From the NCBI GenBank assembly GCA_020048795.1, contig JAIFMA010000071.1, positions 1-7,391 on the forward strand: a DNA stretch of 7,391 bases, given 5' to 3'. Positions within the stretch are counted from its first letter, which is position 1; the number at the start of each line of letters is the position of its first letter. The stretch comes from Rhodoferax sp. GTDB taxonomy: Bacteria > Pseudomonadota > Gammaproteobacteria > Burkholderiales > Burkholderiaceae_C. This document shows positions 5,459 to 7,391 of the stretch, piece by piece. Below the pieces are notes generated by a model, which worked only from the letters and a program-made list of their open reading frames with translations, ran no database searches and was not told the DNA's origin. Position numbers and translations under genes: made by a program.

Positions 5459-6715
5459 ATGAAAACCCTTATGACACACGCCAAATCGCCAGATGTTTTG
5501 ATGACCAACGCTGTGCGTGAGGCCTTGGCAGTGACCCTGCGTGGCTGCGAAGAGCTGATTCCGCAAGACGACTGGGTTAAAAAACTGATCCGGTCTGAAG
5601 CGACCGGCACACCCTTGCGTATCAAACTGGGGTTGGACCCGACGGCTCCTGATATTCACGTAGGCCATACCGTGGTATTGAACAAAATGCGTCAGTTGCA
5701 GGATCTGGGGCATACGGTGATTTTTCTGATTGGCGATTTCACGACGTTGATTGGTGATCCGTCTGGCCGCAACAGCACCCGCCCACCACTGAGTCGCGAA
5801 CAGATCGAGGTTAATGCACAGACCTATTACCGTCAGGCTTCCATGGTGCTGGACCCCACCAAAACCGAGATCCGTTACAACAGCGAGTGGGGTGACGCGT
5901 TGGGATCTCGCGGGATGATTGAGCTTGCAGCGCGTTATACGGTGGCGCGCATGATGGAGCGAAATGACTTTCACGACCGTTTTCATGCCGGTACACCCAT
6001 CAGCGTGCATGAGTTTTTGTACCCTTTGATGCAAGGTTACGACTCGGTGGCGCTCAAAAGCGACCTGGAACTAGGTGGGACGGATCAGAAGTTCAACTTG
6101 CTGGTCGGCCGCCATTTGCAGGCGGAATATCGCCAGGAGCCGCAATGTATTTTGACCATGCCCTTGCTGGAGGGGCTCGACGGCATTGAAAAAATGTCCA
6201 AAAGCAAGAACAACTACATCGGAATCAGTGAAGATGCCAACACTATGTTTGCCAAAGTCTTAAGCATTTCGGATGTGTTGATGTGGCGCTGGTACACGCT
6301 TTTGAGCTTCAAGTCCGAGGCGCAAATTGCGGCGCTGAAGGCTGAAGTGCAGGCCGGTCGCAACCCCAAGGATGCCAAAGTGGCGCTGGCCCGAGAGATA
6401 ACAACGCGTTTCCACTCGGCATCGGCCGCCGATGCGGCTGAGCAGGACTTTGTCAACCGAAGCAAGGGCGGAGTTCCCGAGGTCATCACTGAACTCAGTC
6501 TGCCCTTGGGTGAGGGGGGGGCGACACTGGGCATTGGTGCGCTGTTGAAACTGGCCGGCTTGGCTGCCTCCAGTGGCGAGGGCAACCGCCTGATTGATGG
6601 CGGTGGGGTTCGTATGGACTCGGATGTGGTCAGTGACAAGGGGCTCAAAATCGGTGCCGGAACCTATGTGTTGCAGGTCGGAAAGCGCAAGTTTGCGCGG
6701 GTCACACTGGCCTGA
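5459..6715 (+). CDS. tyrS: Tyrosyl-tRNA synthetase (TyrZ-like type)
   Basis: A class I aminoacyl-tRNA synthetase that activates tyrosine with ATP and charges tRNA-Tyr. From the ATG at 5459 it has 418 residues, a normal length. The Rossmann catalytic domain carries IKLGLDPTAPDIHVGHT, with HVGH at 67-70 as the HIGH signature, then IGDFTTLIGDPSGR. It continues through YPLMQGYDSVALKSDLELGGTDQKFN, the tyrosine pocket and dimer region, and KMSKS at 245-249. The last 60 or so residues (LGIGALLKLAGLAASSGEGNRLIDGGGV onward) form the S4-like RNA-binding domain. The pattern fits the second TyrRS subfamily (B. subtilis TyrZ-like) rather than the E. coli form. The frame is open back to a GTG at 5393, adding 22 residues with no family resemblance and spanning the likely promoter; ATGs at 5471 and 5501 are also possible. 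No start has a clear ribosome-binding site. It diverges from the M23 peptidase gene. Confidence 0.95.
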   Translation: MKTLMTHAKSPDVLMTNAVREALAVTLRGCEELIPQDDWVKKLIRSEATGTPLRIKLGLDPTAPDIHVGHTVVLNKMRQLQDLGHTVIFLIGDFTTLIGDPSGRNSTRPPLSREQIEVNAQTYYRQASMVLDPTKTEIRYNSEWGDALGSRGMIELAARYTVARMMERNDFHDRFHAGTPISVHEFLYPLMQGYDSVALKSDLELGGTDQKFNLLVGRHLQAEYRQEPQCILTMPLLEGLDGIEKMSKSKNNYIGISEDANTMFAKVLSISDVLMWRWYTLLSFKSEAQIAALKAEVQAGRNPKDAKVALAREITTRFHSASAADAAEQDFVNRSKGGVPEVITELSLPLGEGGATLGIGALLKLAGLAASSGEGNRLIDGGGVRMDSDVVSDKGLKIGAGTYVLQVGKRKFARVTLA

Positions 6716-6840
6716 TGGGCGGCCGTCGAGTGGTTTTTCCACAGTAGCTCAAGGGGGCGGGCGCAAGGAATCTGCAGGTTTCTGGTGATCGTTGTGGCTG
6801 GTGCGCGTGGGGTTTGCGCCATTGCAGGCAAAATCCTCCA

Positions 6841-7391
6841 ATGTTGTCTGAAATCAAATCTGAAATTGCGTCACTGGCGGCGCGTCTGATCGTCGAAGAG
6901 GGGCTTGAATACGGTGCTGCCAAACGTCGAGCGGCAAAATCTTTGAAGATCAGCGGTCGTGCTGATTTGCCAGGAAATGAGGATGTTGAAGACGCGGTGC
7001 GGGACTACCTGGCTGTTTTTCGGGCAGACACGCAGCCTGCGGAACTGCTGGCCCTGCGAAGGCTGGCATTGCTCTGGATGGACCGCTTGGCAGTCTTTCG
7101 GCCGTACCTGAGCGGTGCTGTATGGTTGGGAACGGCAACTCGTCTTTCGGATATTTGTCTTCAGCTGTTTTGTGATGACTGCAAGTCGGCTGAAATGACG
7201 CTGATTGATCAGCAAGTCAGCTATGTGGCACGCAGTGTGACGGGTTTTCATGGCGAGGTGGTGGGTGCCTTGAGTGTCCATGCGTTTTGCACCGATCTAC
7301 AGGAGGAAATTGGTGTGCACTTGATGATTTACGACCATGACGATGTGCGTGGTGCGCTTAAACCCGATGCCAAGGGTCGCGCACCGCGTGG
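6841..7391 (+). CDS. Conserved-type hypothetical protein with degenerate nucleotidyltransferase-like motif (3' end outside window)
   Basis: An open frame of 183 codons runs from the ATG at 6841 through the right edge without a stop. It begins MLSEIKSEIASLAARLIVEEG. I recall similar hypothetical proteins in Burkholderiales but cannot name a demonstrated function. Residues 1-80 look mostly helical, with EYGAAKRRAAKSL and a DAVRDYLAVFRADTQPAELLALRRLAL stretch. Residues 92-110, GAVWLGTATRLSDICLQLF, resemble the polymerase-beta-type nucleotidyltransferase signature (Gly, then Gly-Thr, then Ser-Asp-Ile-x-Leu). The first catalytic aspartate is present as Asp104, but the second position is Cys106 instead of Asp or Glu. 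A later strand-like segment, EIGVHLMIYDHDDVRGAL (about 175 bases before the edge to just before it), is acidic. No signal peptide or membrane segment is visible. AGG at 6826-6828 is the only, distant, ribosome-binding candidate. It follows tyrS by 125 bases, with no clear terminator between. Confidence 0.8.
   Translation, partial: MLSEIKSEIASLAARLIVEEGLEYGAAKRRAAKSLKISGRADLPGNEDVEDAVRDYLAVFRADTQPAELLALRRLALLWMDRLAVFRPYLSGAVWLGTATRLSDICLQLFCDDCKSAEMTLIDQQVSYVARSVTGFHGEVVGALSVHAFCTDLQEEIGVHLMIYDHDDVRGALKPDAKGRAPR

Noticed and set aside
5375..6034. Minus-strand open frame of 219 codons opposite tyrS
   Set aside because: It lies opposite the conserved catalytic domain of tyrS and shows no domain of its own.
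6730..6742. GTGG-TTTTT-CCAC as a tyrS terminator
   Set aside because: The stem is only four bp, the T run is in the loop rather than after the stem, and nothing downstream supports termination.
6813..6832. TTTGC/GCAAA hairpin just before the last gene
   Set aside because: A five-bp stem with a ten-base loop is within chance expectation and has no T tract or conserved neighbour.

Overview
This window looks like ordinary chromosome from a betaproteobacterium of the order Burkholderiales, most likely the family Comamonadaceae (Rhodoferax/Polaromonas-like). That placement is a judgement from recognised protein sequences, gene order and a family-typical intergenic repeat; no database search was run. 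Seven genes are recognisable in whole or part and an eighth runs off the right edge. No tRNA, rRNA, CRISPR array, transposase or phage gene was seen.

Layout from the left. (1) The end of rplM (L13, 5' end outside the window) and complete rpsI (S9) form the usual ribosomal-protein pair, closed by a hairpin terminator. (2) On the same strand come a single-pass membrane coiled-coil protein of the type called DUF6776, an unusual 218-base gap, a small bactofilin (polymer-forming cytoskeletal protein) and erpA (A-type iron-sulfur carrier). (3) A symmetric, probably bidirectional terminator separates erpA from two minus-strand genes that converge on it: an M23 peptidase of MepM/Csd3 type and, downstream of it, anmK (anhydro-N-acetylmuramic acid kinase). 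(4) tyrS (tyrosyl-tRNA synthetase) diverges from the peptidase gene. It is followed by a conserved-looking hypothetical gene truncated by the window edge, which carries a degenerate nucleotidyltransferase-like signature.

Functionally, translation genes (rplM, rpsI, tyrS) bracket a cell-envelope group. The M23 enzyme would cut peptidoglycan cross-links, AnmK would recycle the anhydro-muropeptide sugar released by wall turnover, and the bactofilin may provide a membrane-attached scaffold. ErpA supplies Fe-S clusters and is probably only a positional neighbour.

I do not see a new multi-gene system. The parts most worth a second look are the gap before the bactofilin gene and the truncated last gene. 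The gap holds a degraded dispersed repeat, three small hairpins and an imperfect second copy of the bactofilin ribosome-binding/start region. The last gene looks like a nucleotidyltransferase fold that has lost one catalytic aspartate.
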